From Rhodovulum kholense (GTDB taxonomy: Bacteria; Pseudomonadota; Alphaproteobacteria; Rhodobacterales; Rhodobacteraceae): a DNA stretch of 64,000 nt. Where the stretch lies: positions 364,636-428,635 of the forward strand of contig NZ_QAYC01000002.1 of NCBI RefSeq assembly GCF_003053725.1, written 5' to 3'. The notes under the pieces are model-generated. The model did no database searches and had not been told where the DNA came from. It was given only the letters and a program-made list of their open reading frames with translations. Position numbers and translations under genes: made by a program. Of this stretch, positions 51,625-59,725 are shown in pieces (within the stretch, counting starts at the first letter, position 1; each line of letters begins with the position of its first letter).

Positions 51625-52440
51625 ATGGACTCCGACCAGCACCAGCCGGCCGAGGCCCGTTTCATGCGGCCAGTCGACGCCTTCTGCCGACCGCTGCCGG
51701 AGGCCAGCCTGCGCCGAGTCGTGCAGGAGGCCCTGATGCGCGTGGCCCGCCTGCCCGGCCCGCCGCCGTCGCGCCGCACGTGGCCCGAACCGCCCGCTCC
51801 GACAGAGGTCGAGGCGCTCTGCATGGCGCTCGTGACTGGCGATCTTGCCCAGTCCCGCCTGATCCTCGATGCGCATCTGGCCGCAGGGCGCGACAAGACC
51901 TGGATAGCCGCGGCGCTGTTGCCCGAGGCCGCACGGCTGATGGGCCGCCTCTGGGAAAGCGACGAGGTCAGTTTCGTTCAGGTGGGTCAGGCCGTGGGCC
52001 AGCTTCAGCGGCTTTTGCGGCTTTTGCGAGGCGAGGCCGGTCCCCGCCCGGTCGATCCGACGCGGCGGGCGCTTTTCGCAACGCCCGAGGTCGAAACCCA
52101 CACCTTCGGGGTGATCGTGGCTGCCGACATGTTCCGCGACCACGGCTGGGAGATCGAACTGTCGCTATCCGAACCGCAGGACAAGCTGATCTCCGACCTG
52201 ACTCAATCGCGGGTGCGCCTTCTGGGCCTGTCCGCCGCCGGACCCCGGTCGGCACTGCCGCTGACGCGGCTGGTCGAGGCGGTCAACGCGGCGCTGCCCG
52301 AGATTCGGGTGCTGATCTGCGGCAAGATCCTGCACAACTGCCCCGAAATCGCACGCCAGATCCCTGCCGACGGGCATGCCGACGACCTGGAAACCGCGCT
52401 TTCCCTGGCCGACCGGCTGGTCCTGGAGGCATGCCGCTGA
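51625..52440 (+). CDS. AerR/PpaA-like cobalamin- or heme-binding regulator (paralogue)
   Basis: The 271-residue protein has the architecture of AerR. A helical segment MGRLWESDEVSFVQVGQAVGQ aligns with the AerR GDRWCRDDLSF region. A B12-binding-like Rossmann domain has His159 in EVETHTFGVIVA (ExHxxG) and then LSLSEPQDKLISDL. No DNA-binding or kinase domain is seen. It could bind cobalamin, or heme as in SCHIC domains of AppA, and act as an antirepressor or as a sensor for the regulators that follow. An 'AGGG' lies ahead of the ATG. It is clearly divergent from aerR at 44098, so not a recent duplicate. Confidence 0.82.
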   Translation: MDSDQHQPAEARFMRPVDAFCRPLPEASLRRVVQEALMRVARLPGPPPSRRTWPEPPAPTEVEALCMALVTGDLAQSRLILDAHLAAGRDKTWIAAALLPEAARLMGRLWESDEVSFVQVGQAVGQLQRLLRLLRGEAGPRPVDPTRRALFATPEVETHTFGVIVAADMFRDHGWEIELSLSEPQDKLISDLTQSRVRLLGLSAAGPRSALPLTRLVEAVNAALPEIRVLICGKILHNCPEIARQIPADGHADDLETALSLADRLVLEACR

Positions 52441-52688
52441 CAGCCCCACCCAATGCCCGCCCCCGCTCGCAGCACCCGGGGCCGCACCTAGGGCGCCGTG
52501 CCGCAGACCGGGCGCGAAAGGCACGATCCCGTCGAAAGTGGTCGACGCATTCACGTGCCAGTAGCAAGGACTCGCGCTCTGCGCTAAAATACCTCACCTG
52601 ACGGCAGCGCAGAGGCCGCTCGGCCCTCTTCCTCTTCAGCATGGCACCGCCCGGGAACGGCGCCCAAGACCAAGAAAGGGAGCTCGGC
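52441..52688. other. Intergenic stretch between the AerR-like and small-protein genes
   Basis: I see no gene, strong hairpin or repeat here. The sequence has short frames rich in arginine and proline only. A promoter for the small downstream gene may lie near 52590-52660, but no convincing boxes are visible. Confidence 0.4.
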
Positions 52689-52916
52689 ATGACAAAGGAC
52701 CTGATGATCGCGCGTCATCGCGAGGACGCCTTGTATGAGGTGGCCGAGACGCTGGACGGGCTGACGATGTATCTGAGGGCGATCGACAACAAGGCCACCT
52801 CGGAACCTGCGCTGGGAAAGCTTGCGCTGCGGATCGAAGGACTCGCCGAGTCGGTCCGCGGTGAGATCGGCCGCCGACGTGCCGCGCAGGTGCGAACGTA
52901 TCGGCATCTGCATTGA
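52689..52916 (+). CDS. Small hypothetical helical protein (75 aa)
   Basis: This short gene has a good ribosome binding site (AAGGGAG) before an ATG at 52689, and its codon use fits the surrounding genes. The product starts MTKDLMIARHREDALYEVAE and is predicted to be mostly helical, with alternating charged and leucine residues (LGKLALRIEGLAESVRGEIG) and a basic C-terminus. I recognise no family. It has no membrane segment or cysteine. Its place between an AerR-like sensor and a MarR-type regulator suggests a regulatory adaptor, but that is inference. Confidence 0.65.
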   Translation: MTKDLMIARHREDALYEVAETLDGLTMYLRAIDNKATSEPALGKLALRIEGLAESVRGEIGRRRAAQVRTYRHLH

Positions 52917-53180
52917 GGCCGTGCCGCGCCCCGCAGCTGTCCGAGGCAACGGGCAATTTTCACGGCCGGGCGGACCCCGGGCGCTGTCGGCAGCCCCAAG
53001 ACGGCCAGACGGTCCACAGGAGGGGTTTGACCGGATCTTGTGTCTTCGGTCGTTCCCGCGGTGGTTCCGCACGGGGTCCGATCCGGCGGCCTGCCCTGTT
53101 ATGACTTGACGTATTGACGAAACCTTCGGTGCCGGGCAGCGTTCATGACCAACGTCTGGGCCCTGTTCGATTGAAACGGT
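52917..53180. other. Intergenic stretch upstream of the MarR-family gene
   Basis: The 264 bases contain no convincing gene. TTGACG (about 53106) could be a -35 box, but I see no paired -10. No clear hairpin or inverted repeat. Confidence 0.35.
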
Positions 53181-53654
53181 ATGGATACATTTCGTAACCC
53201 CTCGTTGCCCGGGGTCTGCACGACCAAGCGACACCTCGAGGCCTTCGGGCGCAGCGATCTCGCGGCGGCGGTCCTGATGGAGCGGATCGTCCGCGACGCC
53301 TACGATTCGAAGAGTTCCAGCGCGATCCAGCCGCTGCAATGGTCGATCCTGCGCTATATCGAGCGATCGCCCGAAGACCGCTGCACCCTGACGCTCATCA
53401 CCAGCTATCTGGGCCTGACCCATGCCCCGGTCAGCCGCGCGGTCCGGACCATGCGCGACCGCGGGCTTGTCGGGCAGCGCAGCCATCCGCGCGACGCCCG
53501 CAGCGCGATCATCTCGCTGACCGAGGCCGGACGGGCCGCGCTGGAGCTTGACCCGATCCGGAAGATCGCCTTACTTGTGGGCACCCTGCCGGACAGCGAG
53601 CGGGCCGCGATCAAGCGGGCGCTCCGGTCCATCGCGATTTCGCTCTCGTCCTGA
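53181..53654 (+). CDS. MarR-family winged-helix transcriptional regulator
   Basis: The 157-residue protein has the MarR fold. An N-terminal dimerisation helix precedes QPLQWSILRYIERSPEDRCT. The recognition region is LITSYLGLTHAPVSRAVRTM with the wing RGLVGQRSHPRDARSAIISL, and the C-terminal dimer helices follow. HPRDARS with ITLTEAG-type ISLTEAGRAAL is the family signature. The ligand and targets are unknown. It is 14 bases upstream of the response regulator in the same orientation. Confidence 0.88.
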   Translation: MDTFRNPSLPGVCTTKRHLEAFGRSDLAAAVLMERIVRDAYDSKSSSAIQPLQWSILRYIERSPEDRCTLTLITSYLGLTHAPVSRAVRTMRDRGLVGQRSHPRDARSAIISLTEAGRAALELDPIRKIALLVGTLPDSERAAIKRALRSIAISLSS

Positions 53655-53668
53655 GTGAGGAGGCCTCG

Positions 53669-54046
53669 ATGCCGAAGGTCGTGGTGATCGACGATGACGT
53701 CGAGATTCTGAAGATCTTCCCGCGTCTCCTGGCCGGAAGCGAGTTCGAACCCTGCTGCACTTCGGATGTCGAGGCCTTTCTTGAGCGCGTCCGCAGCGAC
53801 CGGCCGGTGGCCGCCATCGTCGATTTCTGGCTGCTCGACAATAGCGCCCTGCCGCTGCTGGACCGGCTCCGGGCCGAAGGGCAGGACCTGCCGGTGGTGC
53901 TGATGTCGGGCGGCGGCGGCGGCCATTCGGCGCTGATGGCCGAAACCCTCGGCGAGGTCTGCGGGATCGTGTCGTTCCTGCACAAGCCGTTCCGGCGGGC
54001 GGAAGTGATCGAGGCTCTGCGCGGCGCGACGGTCGCGCTGAACTGA
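53669..54046 (+). CDS. Single-domain response regulator
   Basis: The 125-residue receiver domain has no output domain. Acidic residues Asp8-Asp10 open it (VVVIDDDVEIL). The phosphoacceptor is Asp52 (AAIVDFWLLD), the switch serine is Ser80 (VVLMSGGGGGHSAL) and the lysine is Lys106 (LHKPFRRAEV). The pentaglycine loop after Ser80 is unusual. GAGGAGG precedes the ATG. It converges with the membrane histidine kinase gene 25 bases away, so the two are likely partners, and it may work as a phosphotransfer or protein-interaction module. Confidence 0.88.
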   Translation: MPKVVVIDDDVEILKIFPRLLAGSEFEPCCTSDVEAFLERVRSDRPVAAIVDFWLLDNSALPLLDRLRAEGQDLPVVLMSGGGGGHSALMAETLGEVCGIVSFLHKPFRRAEVIEALRGATVALN

Positions 54047-54071
54047 CCGCAACGGCGGGCCGGGGCATGGG

Positions 54072-55364
54072 TCAGGCCGCCAGCGGCAGGTAAAGCGACA
54101 CCCGCGTCCCCGCCCGCGAGCTGGCGATGTCGAGGCCGCCCTGCGCGCTCCGGGTGAACCCCTGCACCATCGCAAGGCCCAGCCCCGTTCCCTCGCCCGC
54201 CGGTTTGGTGGTGAAGAACGGCTCGGTCACCCGGCTCAGGATCTCGTCGGGGATGCCGCTGCCGGTATCGGTGATCGAGATTTCCGCATAGGCGCCACGC
54301 GGCAGCTGCGAGCCGTCCAGCATCGGGCGCGGCGCGGTCAGGCGCACCGGGCGGGTTTCCAGTGCCAGCCCGCCGCCCAGCCGCAGCGCATCGCGCGCGT
54401 TCAGCAGCAGATTGATCAGCGCGGCCACCAGCTGGTCCTGCGCGACCTCGACCAGCACCGGCGCCTCGGGCGGTGCGATCCGCATCCGGATGGTGGGCGG
54501 GATCAGCGGCCGCACCAGCGACCGGACCTCTTCCAGCGCCAGGGACATATCGACCCGGTCGCGGCCAGCCGGTTCCGCGCGCTGCGCAAAGGCCAGAAGA
54601 CGGCGGGCCAGCGCCGCGGCCCGGTCGGCCGCCGCCGCGGCCTCGGCGATGCAGCGGTCGCGGTCGGTCGGGTCGGAACTGTCGCGGTAGAAATCCAGAT
54701 TGGCCTGCAGCGCCATCAGCATATTGTTGAAATCATGCGCGATGCCACCGGCCAGTTCGCCCATCGCCTGCATCTTCTGAGCCTGCAGCGACCCGTGGGC
54801 GGCGGCCTCGGCCGCCAGTCTCAGGCGGCGTCCGGCCCAGATCGCATGGGCGAAATAGCCCAGCATCGCCAGCCCCGAGCCGGTGGCCGCCCCACGCACC
54901 GCCATCGAGTCGATCCGCGGCAGCGCCATCGCGACCAGCACCATCAGCGCCAGCCCGATGACCGCCGTCTCGGCCAGGACCAGCCAGCGCTGGCTGTCGC
55001 CGCGCCGGATCAGGAATACCATGGCGCAACCCAGCATCGAGAGCGCGGTGATCCGGATCGCCGCCTCGTCCTGGGCCCCCAGCGTGGTCGGAAGCCACAG
55101 GAAGGACACCAGCACTGCCAGGAACAGCCCGCCCGCAATCCGCGTGTCGCGTGCCCTGCAGATCCGGCCCCGGCTCCGCAGGAAGGCAAGATAGGCCAGA
55201 TTGGCCAGGCCATAGCCCACCGTCCAGATCAGCACCGCGGTCCAGCCTTCGGTCTCCTGAAAAACGGCCCCGCCCACCGCCACGCCCAGCCACCGCAGCA
55301 CAAATTCATGGGGTCGTCCGAATTCAAGCGCATAGAGCCGGTCGATTTCCCTGCGGTGATCCAT
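54072..55364 (-). CDS. Membrane sensor histidine kinase
   Basis: The 430-residue kinase has six or so N-terminal hydrophobic segments (about 23-175) and a cytoplasmic kinase core. The phosphoacceptor is His210 in [19 protein letters not shown], an HDFNN-type (HisKA-like) H-box. The N-box is [12 protein letters not shown] (near Asn322). The G boxes are [10 protein letters not shown] (Asp366) and [13 protein letters not shown]. No PAS or HAMP is visible; the sensor appears to be the membrane part. The ATG ends at 55364 with GAGGA upstream. It converges with the single-domain response regulator gene. Confidence 0.9.
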   Translation of the reverse strand: MDHRREIDRLYALEFGRPHEFVLRWLGVAVGGAVFQETEGWTAVLIWTVGYGLANLAYLAFLRSRGRICRARDTRIAGGLFLAVLVSFLWLPTTLGAQDEAAIRITALSMLGCAMVFLIRRGDSQRWLVLAETAVIGLALMVLVAMALPRIDSMAVRGAATGSGLAMLGYFAHAIWAGRRLRLAAEAAAHGSLQAQKMQAMGELAGGIAHDFNNMLMALQANLDFYRDSSDPTDRDRCIAEAAAAADRAAALARRLLAFAQRAEPAGRDRVDMSLALEEVRSLVRPLIPPTIRMRIAPPEAPVLVEVAQDQLVAALINLLLNARDALRLGGGLALETRPVRLTAPRPMLDGSQLPRGAYAEISITDTGSGIPDEILSRVTEPFFTTKPAGEGTGLGLAMVQGFTRSAQGGLDIASSRAGTRVSLYLPLAA

Positions 55365-55525
55365 TCTGTCCTCGGGGCAAGACGCATCGCGGCGCGGATC
55401 TTGCCAGCGCAACCCGCGCTTGTCACCTGCGCCCTGCGTGTGGGTCTGCCCGAAGACCTGCCCTAAGGTTCGGTTAACCTCGCTCGCCCTAGACTTCGGC
55501 CCGACACTGACGCAGGCTTGGGCCG

Positions 55526-56770
55526 ATGCCATCCATCCTTTTCGTGCATGAGAACTTTCCGGCCCAGTTCGGCGGCATCGCCGGATATCTGGTCGCGCGC
55601 GGCTGGGACGTGGTCTTCGCCACCGCCGCCGAGGGGTTCCCACGGGACCGCGTGACCCGGATCGCCGCAAGCGGGTTGCGGGTGCTGGGCTATGGCCGCC
55701 ACCGCGACGTGGACAAGGCCACCCACCGCTATCTGCGCGGCACCGAACGGGCGGTGCTGAACGGACAGGGTCTGGCCCGGGCCGCGATCACGCTGCGCCA
55801 GCAGGGATTTTCGCCTGATCTTGTGGTGGCCCATTCCGGCTGGGGTTCGGGCAGCTTCGCGCGGGTGGTCTGGCCCAAGGCGCGGTTCGTGCCCTATCTC
55901 GAATGGTGGTACAATTACCCGCCCGTCGACATGGAGTCGGAAAGCACCGACTCGGTCGAGGACCGTCACGCCGCCACGCTCTGCCGCAACCTGCCCTTCC
56001 TGCTGGACCTGCAGGCCGCCGACGCGATCCTGGTGCCGACCGCCTTTCAGCGCGACCAGTTGCCGGACTGGCTGCGGGAACGGGCAACCGTGATCCATGA
56101 CGGCGTCGATATCGACGCGCTCGTCCGCCCGCCGCCGGGCGAGCCGCCCTTCACGCTGGAGGGTCTGCCCGACGCCGCGCCGCTGGTCACCTATGCCACG
56201 CGGGGCATGGAGCCGATGCGCGGCTTTCCCGAATTCATGGCCGATCTGGCGCGGCTGCAGGCCGAGGACGGCACCCTGCATGCGGTCGTCGCGGGCGAGG
56301 ATTCGGTGCATTACGGCGGCCGCCTGCCCGAGGGCGACAGCTGGAAGGCGCGCGCCCTGGCCGCGCACGGCTTCGACATGACGCGGCTTCATTTCACCGG
56401 GCGGCTGCCCGCAGGCCGCTATCGGGCGCTGCTGCGCCGGTCCGACGCGCATGTCTACCTGACCCGGCCCTTCGTCCTGTCCTGGTCGCTGCTCGACGCG
56501 ATGGCGGCGGCCTGCCCGATGGTCGTCTCGGACACGCCCCCGGTGCGCGAGGTGGTGCCGCCCGATGCCGCCCGCTTCGTCGAGTTCCAGACCCCCGGCG
56601 AGATCGCCGCAGGCATCGTGGCCCTTCTGGCCGACCGCGCAGCTGCCCGCACCATGGGCGAACGTGCCCGCGCCCATGCCGTCGCGCATTACGCCCAGAG
56701 CGATCTTTACCCGAAACGCGAGGCCTTCTTCCGCAGGGTGATCGCCGGTCCGGCGGGCCGCGCTCAGTAG
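55526..56770 (+). CDS. Family 4 glycosyltransferase
   Basis: The 414-residue GT-B protein shows an N-terminal donor/acceptor lobe (SILFVHENFPAQFGGIAGYL) and a C-terminal GT4 lobe. Motifs are VIHDGVDIDALVRP, LHFTGRLPAGRYRALLRRSD and the E(x7)E-like end region LSWSLLDAMAAACPMVVSDT. It probably adds a sugar to an exopolysaccharide or lipid. It has no membrane segment. Its end overlaps the convergent exonuclease-fusion gene by 7 bases. The acceptor is not inferable. Confidence 0.87.
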   Translation: MPSILFVHENFPAQFGGIAGYLVARGWDVVFATAAEGFPRDRVTRIAASGLRVLGYGRHRDVDKATHRYLRGTERAVLNGQGLARAAITLRQQGFSPDLVVAHSGWGSGSFARVVWPKARFVPYLEWWYNYPPVDMESESTDSVEDRHAATLCRNLPFLLDLQAADAILVPTAFQRDQLPDWLRERATVIHDGVDIDALVRPPPGEPPFTLEGLPDAAPLVTYATRGMEPMRGFPEFMADLARLQAEDGTLHAVVAGEDSVHYGGRLPEGDSWKARALAAHGFDMTRLHFTGRLPAGRYRALLRRSDAHVYLTRPFVLSWSLLDAMAAACPMVVSDTPPVREVVPPDAARFVEFQTPGEIAAGIVALLADRAAARTMGERARAHAVAHYAQSDLYPKREAFFRRVIAGPAGRAQ

Positions 56771-58821
56771 CTCTGGGCGCGGCGGATGCGGTGCATCTCG
56801 TTGGCCCGCGCCATCGCCTCGCCCAGCGTGCGGATCCCCGTGGCCTGCAACTCGTCCAGCATGTGGCGGAAGACCTCGGCGGTGGCCAGCGCATCGCCCA
56901 GCGCCGTGTGCCGGTGCTCGGGGTCCAGCCGCACCCCGAAGCGGCAGGCCAGCGCATCCAACGTGTGATCCTCGGCATGGGGATAAAGGGCGGCCGACAG
57001 CAGCACGGTGCACAGCACCGGATGGTCGAAGCAAAGCCCCAGCCGGTCTTCCTTCATCTTCAGGAAGGCCATGTCGAAGGCCGCGTTATGGGCGACCAGC
57101 ACCGCCCCCTCACAGAAGGCGTGAAACCGCCGCCCGACCGACACCACATCCGGCACGCCGCGCACCATCGCGTCGTCGATGCCATGGACCGCGGTCGATG
57201 AGGCCGGGATATGCCGCCCCGGATTGACCAGCGTGTTGAACACCTCGCCGCGCAGGATGCGCCCGTTCACGATGCGCAGCCCGGCGATCTGCACGATCTC
57301 GTCACCCTGTCGCGGCGCAAGCCCGGTCGTCTCGGTGTCGAAAACCACATAGCTGAGCCCGGACAGCGGGCGGTCGGCCAGCGTCCCGGCGGCCGCGCGC
57401 GGCAGCGAGAAATCGTAGAATTCCGGCCGCGGATCGGCGGGCGTCAGCACCGGCGCCGCCGCGGCCACCAGCGGCAGGACAAGCCGGTGCCCGGTCTCGG
57501 TCGGCTCGGCCCAAAGTTCGGTGCCATGGCCTTCCAGCGCGTCGCGGCCAAGATATTCGCCATAGCCCGCCGAAAGCGGCGCCGCGAGCCAGCGGTCGAT
57601 CTGCCCGTCGCTGACCGGCGCGCCCGTCCAGTGCAGTTCCAGACAGACCTCGCGGCCCTCGGGCACCGCACGCAGCACGAAACCGCCGCGCTGGCCGTCC
57701 GCCCGCAGCCCCTCGATCACCCGGCCCAGAAGCTCGGAAATGGCGAACCCGTCGCAGCGGATGAACTGGCGCCCGCCCTCGAAGCGCAGATCCTCGGGCA
57801 GGCGCGCGGTCAGCGCATCGAAGATGTCGTCCGAGGCGACTGCGGGCATCGGCCATCGCCGGGTGGTGGCGACGCCATAGCGGTCGGCCACCTGGTTCAT
57901 CCGGTCGACCAGCGTCGCCTGTTCGCTGCGCAGCTGGGAAAAGAAGGCCGACCGCACCTCGCCCGCCATGTCGGGATCGGATTCGATGGCGTCGAACAGT
58001 GCGCCGATGGCCGCTGTCGGTCGCCGCACCGCCTCGAGCATGGTGTTGAACAGGTGGTCGAGCTCGGCATGCGCCTCGAGATCCTCGGTCGCGTCGTGGA
58101 AGATCAGCACATAGCCCACGCGCTGCCCCTCGACCGCGACCGGGCTGACCCGGGCCATCAGGAACCGCTCGCCGCTGTCGGTGGCGGCCAGAAAGCGTTC
58201 GGCCTCGGCCTCGCCGCGCGCCGCCCGCGCGCCCATCCGGTCAAGCGCATGGGTCAGCGGTTCGGGCCTGAGAAAAGCGGTCAGCGGCCGGTCGAGCCCC
58301 AGATCGCCCAGAAGCCCAAGCGCCGCACGATTATACAGCATGATCCGGTGATCGGGCGTGGCCACCACCACCCCCTCGGCCAGATCGCGCAACAGCGCCT
58401 CGAACATCGCCTTTTCGCGGTTCAGCGCGGCGGTGCGTTCGGCCACCGCCCGGTCCTGCGCCTCGCGGGTCGCGGCCAGCGCATCGTGGATCGCATTGGC
58501 GGCTGGGGCCAGCGCCCCCAGATAGCGCGCGGGCGCCTCGTCGATATCGGCGGCGATGTCGACCCTGGCCCGGGTCTGCAGATCGGATGCCAGCGCCTGG
58601 ATCGGGCGGGCCACATTCGAATCGAACAAGAGCCCCACCCAGGTCGCCAGCCCCAGCAGACCGCAGCCCGCCAGAACCCCCGCAATCACGTAGCCGTCGG
58701 CCGGTCCGCCCGCCCGGGCATGGCCGAACCACAGCGCGCCCCCCAGCAGCACCGTGCCGCCCAGCGCCAGCGCCCCGAAGAACAGTGCGAATCGAACTCT
58801 CAGCCCTAGCCGCTCATGCAT
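56764..58821 (-). CDS. Degenerate membrane histidine kinase fused to a DEDDh exonuclease
   Basis: The 685-residue protein has two N-terminal membrane segments (about 10-32 and 43-65), a HAMP-like stretch, a PAS domain (about 136-245) and a HisKA/HATPase-like region (about 250-455). In the H-box position the sequence reads FNTMLEAVRRPTAAIGAL, with no phosphoacceptor histidine, and no N-box is visible, so kinase activity is unlikely. The C-terminus (about 490-655) is a DnaQ-like 3'-5' exonuclease with the full set Asp495, Glu497, Asp583, His638 and Asp643. The ATG overlaps the response-regulator stop by 8 bases. It may be a signal-controlled nuclease. Confidence 0.85.
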   Translation of the reverse strand: MHERLGLRVRFALFFGALALGGTVLLGGALWFGHARAGGPADGYVIAGVLAGCGLLGLATWVGLLFDSNVARPIQALASDLQTRARVDIAADIDEAPARYLGALAPAANAIHDALAATREAQDRAVAERTAALNREKAMFEALLRDLAEGVVVATPDHRIMLYNRAALGLLGDLGLDRPLTAFLRPEPLTHALDRMGARAARGEAEAERFLAATDSGERFLMARVSPVAVEGQRVGYVLIFHDATEDLEAHAELDHLFNTMLEAVRRPTAAIGALFDAIESDPDMAGEVRSAFFSQLRSEQATLVDRMNQVADRYGVATTRRWPMPAVASDDIFDALTARLPEDLRFEGGRQFIRCDGFAISELLGRVIEGLRADGQRGGFVLRAVPEGREVCLELHWTGAPVSDGQIDRWLAAPLSAGYGEYLGRDALEGHGTELWAEPTETGHRLVLPLVAAAAPVLTPADPRPEFYDFSLPRAAAGTLADRPLSGLSYVVFDTETTGLAPRQGDEIVQIAGLRIVNGRILRGEVFNTLVNPGRHIPASSTAVHGIDDAMVRGVPDVVSVGRRFHAFCEGAVLVAHNAAFDMAFLKMKEDRLGLCFDHPVLCTVLLSAALYPHAEDHTLDALACRFGVRLDPEHRHTALGDALATAEVFRHMLDELQATGIRTLGEAMARANEMHRIRRAQSY

Positions 58822-59197
58822 CCATGTCTCCCCCCAGGAGCGCACGGATCTGGGCCGTTAGATCCGCAGTCGCAAAGGGTTTTGTCAGGAACGCATCCGC
58901 GCCCAGTGCCAGACCCTTGCGCCGCTCGACCTCTCCACCGCGCGCTGTCATCATGAGGACCTTAACATCCCTGAGGTCCTCGTCCTGCCGCATGATCTGG
59001 CAGATCTCGTAGCCCGAGCGTTCGGGCAACATCACGTCAAGCACCACCAGATCGGGCCGGTTTTCCTCCATGGCCCGAAGAGCGGCATTGCCGTCGCTGA
59101 CCCGCCTTGTGTCGTAGCCCTGGCGCGAGATCAGGAATTCCAGCGCCAGCGCGATGCCGTCCTCGTCCTCGACCAGCAGAACCGACTTCTCGCCCAT
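58814..59197 (-). CDS. Single-domain response regulator
   Basis: The 127-residue CheY-like receiver has acidic residues Glu10-Asp11, the phosphoacceptor Asp54 (LVVLDVMLPERSG), a threonine in MMTARG and the switch lysine Lys106 (FLTKPFA). It has no output domain. It is directly upstream of, and overlaps, the degenerate-kinase/exonuclease gene. A phosphorylated receiver could bind that protein's PAS/kinase-like region, or it could be served by a kinase elsewhere. It is in line with the cNMP/CBS/DUF294 gene upstream. Confidence 0.92.
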   Translation of the reverse strand: MGEKSVLLVEDEDGIALALEFLISRQGYDTRRVSDGNAALRAMEENRPDLVVLDVMLPERSGYEICQIMRQDEDLRDVKVLMMTARGGEVERRKGLALGADAFLTKPFATADLTAQIRALLGGDMDA

Positions 59198-59209
59198 GCC
59201 CGCCGCTCC

Positions 59210-59722
59210 TCAGTCCTGCGGCACGCAGATCGCCCGGACCAGCGGATCGCCCGGCGCCAGCGGCTGCCAGTCGGCCACGGCCGGGTCGGTCAGGGTGGCG
59301 TCGGTGGCCTCGGCCCGGGCGGGCGCGGCGCAATCGATCAGCACCGTGACCGTGCGTGCCGCGTGCCAGCGCGCCAGCAGGTAAAGCTCGACCAGCCGGA
59401 CCTCGGGCGCGTCGGGGCGGGACTGGGCGCCGATCAGATTGGCCGCCATCAGCCGCGTGGTGACGGGAGCGACCAGGGTCCAGGGCTTCCAGGCGATGGT
59501 CTCGTCGACATGGGTGACCTCGACCACGCCCTCGGGCAGGCTGGCCACGGTGCGCGCGCCCCACGTGTGTTCCGACCAGAGCGCATAGGCCAGCATCGCG
59601 ACGGCCGCCGCCAGCGGCACCGCAAAGCGCGGCAGGCGGCGGCCGGTCAGCCGGTTCACCACCAGCACCAGCCCGCCCGTGCCGATCCCGGCAACGATGA
59701 TCGCGATCAGTTCGATATACAT
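59210..59722 (-). CDS. Small membrane-anchored protein of unknown function (170 aa)
   Basis: The N-terminus has two hydrophobic segments (about 5-25 and 33-50, MYIELIAIIVAGIGTGGLVL and FAVPLAAAVAMLAYALWSEH). The remaining 115 residues are probably periplasmic, with no known motif; two cysteines occur near the C-terminus. It lies 12 bases before the response regulator and 3 bases after the cNMP/CBS/DUF294 gene, so it is part of the same operon. I do not recognise a family with confidence. Confidence 0.75.
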   Translation of the reverse strand: MYIELIAIIVAGIGTGGLVLVVNRLTGRRLPRFAVPLAAAVAMLAYALWSEHTWGARTVASLPEGVVEVTHVDETIAWKPWTLVAPVTTRLMAANLIGAQSRPDAPEVRLVELYLLARWHAARTVTVLIDCAAPARAEATDATLTDPAVADWQPLAPGDPLVRAICVPQD

Positions 59723-59725
59723 GGC

